Position numbers and translations under genes: made by a program
Part shown: positions 43,080 through 53,308 of the stretch, one piece after another
How the letters are laid out: each line of letters starts with the position of its first letter
How positions within the stretch are numbered: position 1 is the first letter of the stretch
Source: Symbiodinium kawagutii
Taxonomy: Eukaryota; Sar; Dinophyceae; Suessiales; Symbiodiniaceae
Assembly (NCBI GenBank): GCA_009767595.1
Contig: VSDK01021623.1
Coordinates: 178,281-242,280, forward strand
Length of the DNA: 64,000 nucleotides
Direction: 5' to 3'
The notes under the pieces: generated by a model
What the model was told of the DNA's origin: nothing
The model's input: the letters and a program-made list of their open reading frames with translations, nothing else
Databases searched by the model: none

Positions 43080-44489
43080 ATTTTCAACCGGGAAAACCGG
43101 AACAAGTTGGTGGTAATGTGAACCCGAGAATAATCTATAACTCCTTGGAAATGCATCTGATTGCGTCGAAAGTCCATGGATTCAGCTTGTTTGCAGTTTA
43201 TCTAATGAAAATGATTCTGATCTATATTCACAAGCCAGGCTTTTCACCAATCCTGGGTCAGCAAGCAATGATTTTGAGGAGCCAATGTAGGACGATTCAT
43301 AAAATTTGGTCCGTGTACCGTCTATGTTGAAGGGCCCATATGATAGTTGTTCACTGTTGGTATACGGGGATGGGTCAATACTCGCACCAATAATTCCAAA
43401 AAATGGATGGCTAAACATCCCAACAAAGAGTTGACCGTTCCCAACAAAAACTTAATATGGACGGATGAACATCCCACTAGGTCGGTCTTTTGGATTGGAT
43501 GTTCCTCTTCGGCAGACAGGTACCCACAGCCAGACAGGGCATAGACTGGGTCAACATCAACCAAACGAATCGAAGACAAGTAGCTGAGCATCCCCACAAA
43601 ATCTGTGATGTTGACTGGTACTGGCACCTGACTCACAGCCATATCTCCATGTTGTTGGCCACCAGCAACCATGGATCTTTTTTGTCGACGTAGATTCCAT
43701 TCTATACGGCATGTGAATTAATATGGCATTCGGTCAAAAATAGGTCAAAAATACAATGACCAGTTTAATTTGTATTGTCATTTACACCAATTCAAAGGCC
43801 CCAAGTTATCAGAACCACGTATTATAATAGATCGTCAAAGCTGGCTCGAATGGGTTCATTGCTGTACATCCATAAAGGGAATGTCCATCAACCAGCCAGG
43901 CATCCAGGATTCTCAATCGAGAGCCCGGAAAATGACCGGCCTGCCACTTACCGCAGCTGTAGTCAGCAAAAATGAGAAGCCCTATCTCAGAAGCATCATC
44001 TCCCCGCATATTAACCCCACTGGTGACCCCAAATGTATCCATTCACTTCCAAACTCAGAGCTGCTGGGAGCCAACCCTGGGGAAAGATCGCTCACATTGT
44101 CAGAAAGCTGACCCCATATATCTCCTGTGCTGAAAGTCCTGGACCTTGCAAGTCACACAGCTCGTCAACACATCGACCTGAAAAGATGGATGAGCCCAAA
44201 CACGTGAGCACTTTCCCCCTCGAACGGGCTGCTTGGCCACCTGAAACGGCCCTAACACATAGCCACAAATCCCACAAATCGTACGCATGGCCCAGCGCCC
44301 CTCACCTGATTTGGTGAAGATAAGCTGTGGGTGTCCCTTTAAGTCAAAACTCATCCTCTAGGGTTGCTGCAGACAGCCCACAACGGCCCGCATATCGCTT
44401 GGCAAAAAAAAACTGTGGGTATCACATGCTATCACTGATTTTCCACCACCAAATCCCTTGTTGCGGGTTGATGTTCACCTGGTCACCAC
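43080..44489. other. stretch without a supported gene
   Basis: Contains pieces with GAACATCCCAAC motifs (43395-43640) and a repeat-poor part (43740-44460) with overlapping unsupported frames on both strands. Confidence 0.25.
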
Positions 44490-44593
44490 TTGCCACGCTT
44501 GCGCGAGCGATGGCGCTGTGTCAAGCTGAACATGGGAAGGCATGGGCTGATCTGCGGGATCCGCGTTGGGAAGACTTGTTGGTTGCTGTGCTG
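44490..44593 (+). CDS. candidate exon, helical peptide
   Basis: The frame reads LATLARAMAL and on through LARAMALCQAEHGKAWADLR, then DPRWEDLLVAVL, with donor GTGCTG|GTGAAA at 44593. The repeated small-hydrophobic helices recall helical-repeat proteins of dinoflagellate organelles (RAP/OPR type), but no diagnostic residue confirms this. The acceptor is not resolved. Confidence 0.4.
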
Positions 44594-45280
44594 GTGAAAG
44601 CAACCAACCATTAAGAGGTAATTGTTTGACGGTTCACTATGGTTGATTTTTGTTGATATTGATTCATTATGGCTTTAAAGTGGTTGTATGTGGTCGCATA
44701 ACTATGGTTAATTCTGGATAATTGTGGCAAACCATGATTGATGATGATTCAAGGAATATTGTGTATGTATCAAGAATACGATTTGCACTTTTTCATGCAT
44801 AGATGCAGCATCATAGCGCATTATGTTGTTCCCTTGTCCTCAGGTCCATGGTACGCATCAACCAGTACGAAGCGCATATAGAGATGCATTATGATCAGTG
44901 ATGGTCAACAATGGTTGATACTGGATATCTATGTAACGACTACCCATGTCCATTGTTTTCGGTAGTAGTAATGATATGTAATGATACGCAGTGCAAACAA
45001 TAGTAATAGTGATGATAACATTGATAGTGATGGCAAAAAGAGAGAGAGAGAGAGTAAAAGTATATGTTCCATACTTCATCATTGTTCACTAATAGTAGCT
45101 GAACAATGTTTTGAAAAAAGAATAGACACCCATTGGTTAGTCATTGCAGGCACAACTGCATTAGATGCCTGAGCCTGTACCCTACTTCCGAAAATGTTGC
45201 GCCCTCAGGAGTTTTCTCACGTGTCAACTCACGTCAATTGTCTTTGTGCGCTTTGCTTTGTCTTTGTGTGCAAGCCGTAG

Positions 45281-45347
45281 GAGTGAAAGTCCCGGTGAAA
45301 AGAAGCAGAAGAAGGCAAAGAAAACCAAGAGGAGCATCGGATGCTGA
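45281..45347 (+). CDS. candidate lysine-rich terminal exon 1
   Basis: The acceptor AGCCGTAG|GAG is followed by SESPGEKKQKKAKKTKRS, IGC and a TGA at 45345. The tail is basic and may act as nucleic-acid-binding or nuclear targeting; that is inference. A similar exon lies at 46090-46156. Confidence 0.4.
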
Positions 45348-45465
45348 ATCCGGATCTATCAAGGCCAAATTCTCTCAGGCGCTTAGGAATGGATAGTTTG
45401 TTGAACGAATATGGCATGAGTTCTTGGTGGCATTTTGACCCTTTCTAATTAGGGGGATGCTGGCC

Positions 45466-45565
45466 TCTCTTCTTAAAATGGGGGTGCCCGCAAATCATCC
45501 TTTACATAAACCATTTTTAAACAATAGACCGACCATTTCTCGGGGTTCCCAATCTCACGAAACCA
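45466..45565. mobile_element. family A MITE, diverged
   Basis: CTCTCTTCTTAAAATGGGGG, GCAAATCATCCTTTACATAA and TCGGGGTTCCCAATCTCACG then AAACCATCA. Orientation is reversed relative to the copy at 42968. Confidence 0.55.
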
Positions 45566-45758
45566 TCATTTGTCTTGTTGCTGGTTTCAAACATGTTCAA
45601 ATGTTCTAATTTCCATCTAGACCTGGGATGCTTGACCAATGTCTTCGGGTTGCTTTAAACCACCAATTGTGATCAACTACTTGGGTTTGTTCCCTGGGAT
45701 ACAACCATGATATTTAGAAAGGTAGGTGAAACAAGCCCTTTTACCATGGTGAATGTCG

Positions 45759-45790
45759 CCACTTGCCAAGTGGGGATGCACATCCAAGTA
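45759..45790 (-). repeat. family I motif, copy 3
   Basis: CCACTTGCCAAGTGG overlapping TGGGGATGCACATCCAAGTA, the reverse complement of the copies at 1550 and 41230. Confidence 0.5.
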
Positions 45791-46089
45791 TCAAAACTAG
45801 ATTTGAGCAAGGTTGCTAGCAACCAGCACAATTTGGTGGAAAGTCGATTCGCAGTCGCTGCTCGTGATTCAGCACCACATGGGAAGGGATTTTTGTTGGA
45901 TAGCGGTTTCAATTTCGTGTCTTTCGTGGCGATAATTAGAACGTTTTTTTTTGAAGAACTAGTTGCGGGCATTCCAACGGGATGATAGGTGAGTTACTAG
46001 CCAGAAGGTTCGCTGGGTTCGGCGACTCCTGCTGATTGCACTGCAATGTTTTTTGTACATCCTGCCAGCATCAGTTTCAGTGTTGGCAG

Positions 46090-46156
46090 GAGCGAAAGTG
46101 CCGGCAAGAAAGATGGCAAGAAAGACAAGAAGAGGCTGCTTACGATCGAAACTTGA
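46090..46156 (+). CDS. candidate lysine-rich terminal exon 2
   Basis: The acceptor TGTTGGCAG|GAG opens SESAGKKDGKKDKKRL, LTIET and TGA at 46154. The first 17 bases after the acceptor match the exon at 45281 except for two substitutions, and both frames stop after exactly 21 codons. This suggests duplicated last exons. Confidence 0.4.
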
Positions 46157-46159
46157 AAC

Positions 46160-46756
46160 GCTTGCTGCAAACTAGATGTGACCAATGTGAACAGTATTCT
46201 TAGTTGGTTGCTTTCCAATTGTTAGGTCTAACAACCAGACATAAGACGAGACTGGGCATGACGTGGCATGACCCACAACGTTGCAAGAGTTCGGTTCGGT
46301 TTGGGCAACGTAGACCATGCTTTGAATATCGAGTTGGTCGGTAGGCAGATCGAAGTTGGTTAGTTTTTAGTGGGTCGATCATCCCAAGAGTAACTGGCGA
46401 GCAACCAGGTCTAGAACTCGCCAACAGATTTGGGCATAACCCTGACTGGTTTTGGTTATTGAGTGGCACCTAATTGCCGGTTTGGTCCGGCCCAAAAAGG
46501 TTAATGTGTAAATTTGGCCTCATCAAAAAACTCGCAGGTATACATCCCCAATCAACTGCACAGAGGCACACGTCCAACGCATCCACCCAAATGCTTCGGG
46601 TTATCCCACACCAACGGAACACGACAATTGTCGATCAACTGTAGGGGTGAACCTGCTGAGATGACAAGCCGTTCCTTTTTTGCACTATGTGATTTCGGAC
46701 ATTTGCCTGAGCTTCCTTCGTTCCCCTGGCGGTTATTCGCATCCAAAATGAGATAT
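46160..46756. other. stretch without a supported gene
   Basis: Minus-strand frames of 60-90 codons are seen without domains. No repeat family member is recognised. Confidence 0.25.
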
Positions 46757-46860
46757 GAGGGTTTCTCAAGCCACAGGGGAACCCAAAGTTATGGTTGGCT
46801 TATTGTTTGAAGTACTATAAAAGGATGGTTCAGGATTACCCCTATTTTGAGAAACACCCA
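46757..46860. mobile_element. family A MITE with TA flanks
   Basis: TA|TGAGGGTTTCTCAAGCC on the left and CCCTATTTTGAGAAACACCCA|TA on the right, in the inverted arrangement. Interior AAGTTATGGTTGGCTTATTG. Confidence 0.8.
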
Positions 46861-47151
46861 TATGGCCAGGTCGTCAATCTGATGGTTGGTACTGATCCAG
46901 TTCTTAGTGGAAGTGTTGGAATCTCCAATCACAATATGCCCGCACTAGCAAAAACATGCACAGAAAATCGAAAAAATGTGGAATAAAACAACCATCGAAA
47001 ACACAGCCTGGGGTAGTAAATCACATCCTAGCGCTTCGATCAGCAATTGGTCATGGCTGGGTTCACAGCTGTAAGTTCCGGGGGGCTGGCTCACCGAGCT
47101 GATGCTATGGAGATGTCTTCAATCATCATCATTGGCAACCCAAAATCATCA

Positions 47152-47230
47152 TTTTTATAGCTTACAACCCCTAAAGCCCATGATTTTTATAGCTTACAAC
47201 CCCTAAAGCCCATGATTTTTATAGGTTATA
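47152..47230. repeat. 32-bp tandem repeat
   Basis: About 2.4 units containing TTACAACCCCTAAAGCCCAT and GATTTTTATAGC. Confidence 0.85.
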
Positions 47231-47400
47231 CCCGCATATTCCGAAGGCCAAAGACCTCCCTGTTTTTCGGGGCCCAGTCCTGGGGTACTGGTGAACTTCC
47301 GCTGAAGGTCTTCTCCTTCCGGCCGCAGGAAGAGTTCTTCGGTAGAGCGAAAGGAAGCAGAGGCGGGGCGGCCTCATGATGTTGGCGGTTGTCGAGTGGC
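47225..47400. other. GC-rich island, possible exon
   Basis: An acceptor-like CTTCCGGCCGCAG at 47318-47330 precedes EEFFGRAKGSRGGAAS and a stop. The minus strand is also open. Both readings are weak. Confidence 0.25.
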
Positions 47401-47416
47401 GAGCTGGGAGGGCGAC

Positions 47417-47482
47417 CACTCGCTTGTACACTTGAGTTGTCACTCGCTTGTACACTTGAGGTATCACTCGCTTGTACACTTG
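47417..47482. repeat. tandem ACTCGCTTGTACACTT array
   Basis: Three copies with 23-24 bp spacing. They are a diverged inverted counterpart of the AAGTGCGCAAGTGAGT array at 47861-47950. Confidence 0.8.
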
Positions 47483-47514
47483 TGACATGTGCATGACCTC
47501 CCAGCTTCCTCCCC

Positions 47515-47858
47515 ATCTTCCATCCCCATGTCGCACCCCATGTCCCACCCCATGTCCCACCCCCCATGTGCTGCCCTGCGTGTCCGCAGCGAAGTCTTTG
47601 TGCGATGCATCTCCTGCCCACCCCATGTCCCACCCCATGTCCCACCCCATGTCCTGCCCTGCATGTCCCCAATGAAGTCTTTGGGCGATGCATCTCGTGC
47701 CCAGCCCTTCTCCGACCCCATGTCCCCACCCCATGTCCCCATCCCATGTCCCCACCCCATGTCCCCACCCCATGTCCCACCCCATGTCCCAGCCCATGTC
47801 CCACCCCATGTCCCACCCCATGTCCTGCCCTGCATGTGCCCAGGGCAGGCTTTGGGTG
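47515..47858. repeat. CCCATGTCC minisatellite with higher-order units
   Basis: 12-bp CACCCCATGTCC units alternate with a longer unit containing CTGCCCTGCATGTCC, GAAGTCTTTG and GCGATGCATCTC (47570, 47652, and decayed at 47822). Frames on both strands stay open for up to 266 codons because of the period. Confidence 0.9.
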
Positions 47859-47860
47859 TT

Positions 47861-47950
47861 GAAGTGCGCAAGTGAGTGACCAGTGGTGGGTGAAGTGCGC
47901 AAGTGAGTGAGAGTGCGCAAGTGAGTGACAAGTGAGGTGCGCAAGTGAGG
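47861..47950. repeat. tandem AAGTGCGCAAGTGAGT array
   Basis: Four copies of (A)GTGCGCAAGTGAGTGA with variable spacers, inverted relative to the array on the other side of the minisatellite. Confidence 0.8.
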
Positions 47951-47996
47951 GTATGGCCAGCTGGGAGATACCAGCAATAAGAGGGGATATAACAGG

Positions 47997-48030
47997 TCTT
48001 TTAGCAAGGGATCTAAAAGCTACCAAGTAT
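47997..48030 (+). repeat. family H fragment
   Basis: CTTTTAGCAAGGGATCTAAA then AGCTACCAAGT, matching 605-640. Confidence 0.5.
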
Positions 48031-48300
48031 TCTTGAATGAACGAACAGGCGGCCCTTGTAGATCTTGACGATTATCCTGTTAATCACTAATAATCCATCA
48101 GGTTGTCAAGTGCTGTTCATCATCACTGACCACCGCCACTGACTATCATCGCTGACCATCACCACTGACCCTCATCAGTTCATGATGTTGTTTATCATCG
48201 GCATTGACCAGCAAGCAGATGTGAACGATGTTAAGTCTTGACCTGGTAGGAGCATGGAAAACCTGTTGACTGCTGTTCATTATCATTAACAGCTGGCCGG

Positions 48301-48405
48301 TGGTTGGGACGGAGCTGCTTGGATCCAGGGGTATCCTGCACTAGCCCTGAAATATACGGGGGAGCCAGGCCAGGAGCTACCAGGAGAGCTCTGACCAAAT
48401 GGTAG
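48301..48405 (+). repeat. family B element, near-complete copy
   Basis: TGGTTGGGACGGAGC, GGGGTATCCTGCACTAGCCC, ATACGGGGGAGCCAGGCCAG, GAGCTACCAGGAGAGC and CTGACCAAATGGTAG. Closest in layout to copy 1 at 2726. Confidence 0.7.
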
Positions 48406-48558
48406 ACAACTATCGGTACCAATTCACATTGAACCGCTATTCACCAGCATGTTCATCAACATTACCCACTAACCATGTCCCAACACATGCGCTATCATGC
48501 GCTTATTGGAGTCGGTTATGCATGTTGTTGTTGACTAGCACTGATTTGTGTGTTATTG

Positions 48559-48668
48559 CTAGGGGTCAAAACCCTGTACCCCTGGTTCCCCTATCATTAA
48601 CCATTGTTTCCTCTATTGTTGCTGGTTATTGTACATCATGATTGGTTGATTAATATTGACCCATACCC
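48559..48668 (-). mobile_element. family C MITE
   Basis: CTAGGGGTCAAAACCCTGTA then CCCCTGGTTCCCCTATCATT, ending TTAATATTGACCCATACC. Reverse orientation, like copies 1 and 2. Confidence 0.7.
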
Positions 48669-49135
48669 ATACCCCTATTGATACACATTCATGTTTAGTT
48701 GGTGTTGTTGATTCGCCATGGTCATCCAGCATCTCAGACCGACTACTGTAACTTACTCTCCTTCAACGAACTAACTGGCAGCCCTTGTAACTTTTGATGA
48801 TCATCATGCGAACCAGTGATACTCCAGCATAGCTGGCTAAAAACCGTTGTCCGGAAAAGGAACGTCATTTACATATGGCGGATGATTCATTGCTAAGTTC
48901 GATTGCCAGAGGGTAACTATGGTTGATCATTTGCCAATCACTGAACAGCCAGTGCTTCAAACTGATCATCAGACACGATCCATCATGAACCATTGGTTGA
49001 TATGGCTGTGGGTCAATCCTCTATCATCAACCATTAAATCCATCAACCATCTTTAGCCACTAGTTATTTACCATATCTTACCATAAAGTCATGAGCTCAT
49101 GTCTTACCATATCCATGGTGGGGATCGGTTTTCAG

Positions 49136-49249
49136 CTTGTGACCACCATGTTCAGCGCTGAAAAATGCATCTGCCACATCCAGGCTTCGGCTAAGAGTGG
49201 TGGGGAGTGCCCAGGGACAGATGTGCTTGGTGAAAGGGGCTCTGGATAG
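49136..49249 (+). CDS. candidate terminal exon
   Basis: The acceptor TCGGTTTTCAG is followed by LVTTM, FSAEKCICHIQASAKSGGEC, PGTDVLGERGSG and TAG at 49247-49249. The cysteine spacing C-x-C-x10-C is not a recognised motif. Other frames contain early stops. Confidence 0.4.
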   Translation, partial: LVTTMFSAEKCICHIQASAKSGGECPGTDVLGERGSG

Positions 49250-49340
49250 TCAGGGAACATGGACTGGTTGGTGGTTTTAACCACGGTTAATAAGGGTTTA
49301 TAATAGGGGACAATAAGCAACAATGGTGTTTAAACAACTG

Positions 49341-49443
49341 CTGGTTGGTGGTTTGAGTGACATTTTTTGTTTTCCCTGTTTATTATTAACAAACGGTTGG
49401 TTGACCAATATTTTTTCATAGGGGTGGTTCAACCACCAACCAG
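49341..49443. mobile_element. family E MITE with an extra left end
   Basis: CTGGTTGGTGGTTTGAGTG on the left and TTCATAGGGGTGGTTCAACC then ACCAACCAG on the right, 103 bp. A second left end, CTGGTTGGTGGTTTTAACCA, lies 77 bp upstream at 49264. Confidence 0.75.
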
Positions 49444-49888
49444 TGGAGGCATGACATGAACAGCCCAGAAGATAAGCAGAAAATGACGCGAGATCCATCG
49501 CATGATATTGATTTATAGTAGCTATAGGTGAGTCAGGAAGATTCATTAGCTGGTGAAGACGCGCCTGATAGTTCATAATGGTTAATCGTCGAACATGTTG
49601 GTGAATGATCCATGATGCTTTGTGGTTCTTAAGCCTTCAGCCAATATTGACCATCATTCAAGCATCAACAACAGCACCATTCATGGTGATGTACCATAAA
49701 ATCTGGGAACATTTGGATCTCCCATGGCAGATGGTTCATCTTAGATCCGTATTAAGAAACCATCCCGAGTTGACCTTGGATCGCTGGTGATTTACCATCA
49801 ATCATAGGGCCTATAGGGGGTTAAGATTAGGATCTAGCATTACAGTCCTGAAATCTAATCAACCAACTTTTAATTGTCCCAGTCATCT

Positions 49889-49988
49889 GGTGGTTCCTCA
49901 AAATAGGGGTGCCCCCAAATCCTATACCAGTCATTTCTAGTACTAAACCATCTATTTTGGGGGTTCCCTATGGCTTGAGAACCCTCCC
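49889..49988. mobile_element. family A MITE
   Basis: GGTGGTTCCTCAAAATAGGG on the left; TGGGGGTTCCCTATGGCTTG then AGAACCCTCCC on the right. TA flanks are lost. Confidence 0.65.
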
Positions 49989-50009
49989 ATGGTTTTCGCA
50001 GTTTTTTGT

Positions 50010-50160
50010 TGGCGACCACCATGGCTTTCATGAAGGATTTGGACCGTGTGGACCCAAGGTCCCGGGGTGTCCAAGGTCCAAAGCTGGCCTTCCGTTTCAA
50101 GGCGCCAGCGGCGAGGATGTCACCAGCGTTACGAGCTTGGGGACATGGCACGTCCAAGTG
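50010..50160 (+). CDS. candidate exon ending at a MITE
   Basis: One frame reads MAFM, then KDLDRVDPRSRGVQGPKLAF, then RFKAPAARMSPALRAWG. A second forward frame reads GASGEDVTSVTSLGTWH. The island is GC-rich with an acceptor-like TTTTCGCAG upstream (49992-50000). It ends where a family C terminus begins. Frame unresolved. Confidence 0.3.
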
Positions 50161-50164
50161 GCGA

Positions 50165-50275
50165 GTTGGGTCAATATTAACCATTAATAATAGGGGATAT
50201 TAACCAACCAATAATAGGGAAAACAATGGCTAATGATGGGGGAACCAGGGGGACTAAGGGTTTTGACCCACAGCC
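50165..50275 (+). mobile_element. family C MITE
   Basis: TTGGGTCAATATTAACCATT to GGGGGACTAAGGGTTTTGACCC, inverted ends, core AAAACAATGGCTAATGATGG intact. Confidence 0.7.
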
Positions 50276-50892
50276 AAGTATCAATCAACATCAACTGCCA
50301 TCGTCCATCCTACCATACGATGATGGCTGGAAACTGCTAACGCTGGACGTTCGATCGCCAGGATGGAACAGCACCAGGCGGGAAGTTCACGTGGGATGGG
50401 TGCGACATGGTCCTGGTGGTCCCGTGGTGGGTGTGGTGCATCATCCCCCCTGGTGCTTTGGTTGACAGCTCTGCGGTTCCAGTCTCAAAATACATGGCGA
50501 ACTGGGTCGAGGGGGTGAATGAACATCCCAACAGCTAGACTATTCTATCTATTCCATTCATTTAAGGGGTGTGAACAGCCATGGGTACAGGGTAGCAACA
50601 GCGATATGTCATATTTCGCTAGCAAGCGCAGGCCTCTTTAAAGGAGCAGTATCCTAGCGGTTTCAGAGAAGTTGGCTTGCAACGCTATTGACCGGCCTTG
50701 GAAACTGAAGCCGCAATTTCACGGTGTGAAAAATACATTAATCTATGCACCTATCTACTAATTCATGACATATACTTTCTATTTGTACTATGTGTTGTTG
50801 AATATGTCACAGCTCATAACCTCTCTGCATTTGAAACCAGATAACTGGCAACACCTTGACCTGTTGGGGTCATTGCACCATTTTCACAACTT

Positions 50893-50976
50893 TGGTGTCT
50901 CAAAATGAGGGGAAGCCCAAACCATCCATTACTCACATTTTTGCCATAAACCAAACATTTTCGGGGAGAAACCCTC
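50893..50976. mobile_element. family A MITE, short copy
   Basis: TGGTGTCTCAAAATGAGGGG and TTTTCGGGGAGAAACCCTC. Interior has CCATCCATTACTCAC and CCATAAACCAAACATTTT in reverse family orientation. Confidence 0.6.
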
Positions 50977-51042
50977 ATTTGTTAGCCATGAGATCTCCGC
51001 ACTTCTCCCCAGATGATCCGCACCACATCCGGTTCCAACCAC

Positions 51043-51111
51043 ACATGACTCGTCAAAGGCGGCGATGCCCTGGCCCGAAGCGCCGCCCGGGTCCTCAGCC
51101 GTGATGGTGAC
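51043..51111 (-). CDS. candidate exon, minus strand
   Basis: The minus strand reads VTITAEDPGGASGQGIAAFD then ESC before a possible GT donor (ATGT|GTGGTT). The glycine-rich but patterned peptide, and a GC-rich island of the same size as other exons, support it. The acceptor is unclear; the frame continues upstream. A plus-strand frame is arginine/proline-rich and less likely. Confidence 0.4.
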
Positions 51112-51262
51112 CCCGTGCCCAGGACAGTGGCGGCTCGATAAACATGGTGGTTTCTTGCCTACTTTTCTTGGAAACTGATTGGTTGGCATGGTTCATTCAT
51201 GAGGTTGTTGTAGTTGAGGACGTTGATCCTCCAGTTCATGGCTTCGAGTTTCGAGCAATCAC

Positions 51263-51320
51263 AGGTACCCCAGGTAGCTGCGACGCTGGAAAGGTACCCC
51301 AGGTAGCTGCGATGCTAGAA
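51263..51320. repeat. 29-bp tandem duplication
   Basis: Two units starting AGGTACCCCAGGTAGCTGCG, with two differences. Confidence 0.9.
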
Positions 51321-51607
51321 GCACATGAAACCGATCTCATAGGATCAGGGGGTATGGTGAATTTGCCTGAAACCAGCTCAATCACCAGAAAGCAAGGCAA
51401 TCTTTCCTATTTCCTGCAGTTGAAGTTGATGATTGCCAATTTTTTGGATTTTTTTTGGGACTGAATTGATGCGCCTATAGCAAACCATTGTCCCATTTTC
51501 CCGGCGTTTCCACCCTGATTGTTGGCATCACGCAAGTTAGTTGGATCCGTGTTTCATGCCTTGGTTTCCACGAACCATTGATCGTTTCCTACGGTCACTA
51601 CCAAGTG

Positions 51608-51731
51608 GTTACCCTTTGGTAAATTAACCAGGCAATAGAAAATCCACCATTTATTGGTGGTTTCCCAGGGTTTGCTACAAAATATGGAAAAAATTGAATT
51701 CTATTGCCAGCTTAGTCTAGCGAAGGGTACC
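51608..51731. mobile_element. family G MITE, best copy
   Basis: GGTTACCCTTTGGTAAATTA at the left and its near reverse complement ending CTAGCGAAGGGTACC at the right. The inverted match runs about 35 bp inward through GGCAATAGAA/TTCTATTGCC. It lies 17 bp from the exon at 51748. Confidence 0.75.
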
Positions 51732-51747
51732 TATCTAAAGCTGCCCA

Positions 51748-51881
51748 TCAGTGGGCCTTGCGCATTTGATGATCCTTCGCCGCCACCGAGGTTGACATAT
51801 TGCCCCTCGGCACCAGGATGGTGTTGGCGGTAGCATCGAATCTCATGGCATGGGACACCCCCCCCGGCATCCCGGTTGGCG
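51748..51881 (-). CDS. candidate terminal exon, minus strand
   Basis: The minus-strand acceptor GTGGTTTCCCCCAG|CG opens PTGMPGGV, SHAMRFDATANTILVPRGNM, STSVAAKDHQMRKAH and TGA at 51748-51750. The pyrimidine tract is good and the peptide is patterned. No family is recognised. A run of 8 C at 51858-51865 (plus strand) is a place to suspect an indel. Confidence 0.5.
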
Positions 51882-52199
51882 CTGGGGGAAACCACGGAAG
51901 GTAGCTTTTGTGCGAATCTGGGGTGAATTCTGTGGGATGAATGAGGACAACAGTGATTCCTTCAACCCTAAAACAATTCCACAAGGAGTTACTGTATCGT
52001 GCAGCTTCTGAAAGAAACCCTGGATTTCTCAGTCGCTTTTTTTCGTTTTTTGACGGAAGGTGCGCGACAAATGTGGGCAAATGTGGGCAAGAAGATTACC
52101 ACCAACCAGGATGAACCACTAATAATCATACCAACTTCACCACAACGCACCAACATTATGTGCGGATCTATTCATATTTTGATTGTTGATGGTTAGATG

Positions 52200-53308
52200 T
52201 TGATTACCCGCTTGCAAAGAAAACAACGTGTAACTGACCACCAAAAGAGATACCCTCAATATAGGTGGCTGACTACCAAGCACGGAGGTTCACATCGGTA
52301 GCTTTGCAAATGTGGAGGGTTCCAAAATGGCATCCATGATTGGTAGGCGGTTGCGATGCCTACCAGAACGAGTGGGTTCTGCAACTTGCAACTGTTTTTG
52401 GCTTGCGCTTGTAGCAGCGTGCTTTCCCAGCAGTTTGAGCAAAGTCAGCTTAGGGCCAATTCGGCTTAGGATGTCAGTGGCCGAATTTTGCTGTACAAAA
52501 TATTCACTTTTAATGGTTTTCATTGATTCACACATCAGGTTTCCTCTGGCTAACCGGGAAAATGAAAAAGGGGCCAACCCTTACCACAAGACTGGCACAA
52601 GACCTTGTTGTAGTTTGTTGTGGGAATCCTAGCTTGCTGGTTCTGTCTAATTGGGAAGGAGGATNNNNNNNNNNCCCTACACTTGCAGGTGGCATGAGTC
52701 TAGCACCAGGGTTGATCACACTCGCTAAGTGCGATGAGCCTGTCGACTGTTGAAAAGCTGCTGCAATCCATCCAAAAGAGGTTAGATAAGACCAATGGAC
52801 CCATGGTTTCTAGATGGAATCAAATCTGTCTGGGGGTACTGAAAAATATGCATGATGATTATATGTAACAACCTGCAGATTCTCCACGTCTTTGCGGTGG
52901 TTATGATATGGGGTATTTATATATATATATATATATATGCAATGTGGGCCTCGCTACACCATCATTAACCATCATTAATTAAGCATCATTATTCGTCATT
53001 ATCCAGGATTATTCGTCATTCGGCATCAATTGACCATGTTTGTTCGTCATCTATAATGATTATTCGCAATTATCCATCATTTATCATCATAATTTGTATT
53101 CTAACTCCCATACCTGGGCTGAGTTCTACCATATCTAGGGGTGAACTGGGCCCTTCAAACAACGCGTTCGCAGCGCTTACAACGCTCCACGTGGAAACGC
53201 GCAGCCCAGGGGCGGTTCAAAACGTCGAAGGCCCAAAGAGGTGCGGGGCCACTGAGCAGACCAACAATGATTGAAAATGGTTCGATGGTTGGTGATTTTT
53301 TCCAATTT
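52200..53308. other. stretch without a supported gene
   Basis: Overlapping frames at 52290-52632 on both strands are unsupported. A (TA)n run lies at 52917-52938. Degenerate ATTATTCGTCATT repeats fill 52965-53095. Confidence 0.3.
52665..52674. other. assembly gap, 10 N
   Basis: Ten N between GGGAAGGAGGAT and CCCTACACTTGC. Same length as the other gap, so a placeholder. Confidence 0.95.

Noticed and set aside
47219-48026. Two overlapping minus-strand ORFs of over 260 codons
   Set aside because: They run through the 12-bp minisatellite, whose period keeps all frames open; the peptides are W-G-H-G-V type repeats.
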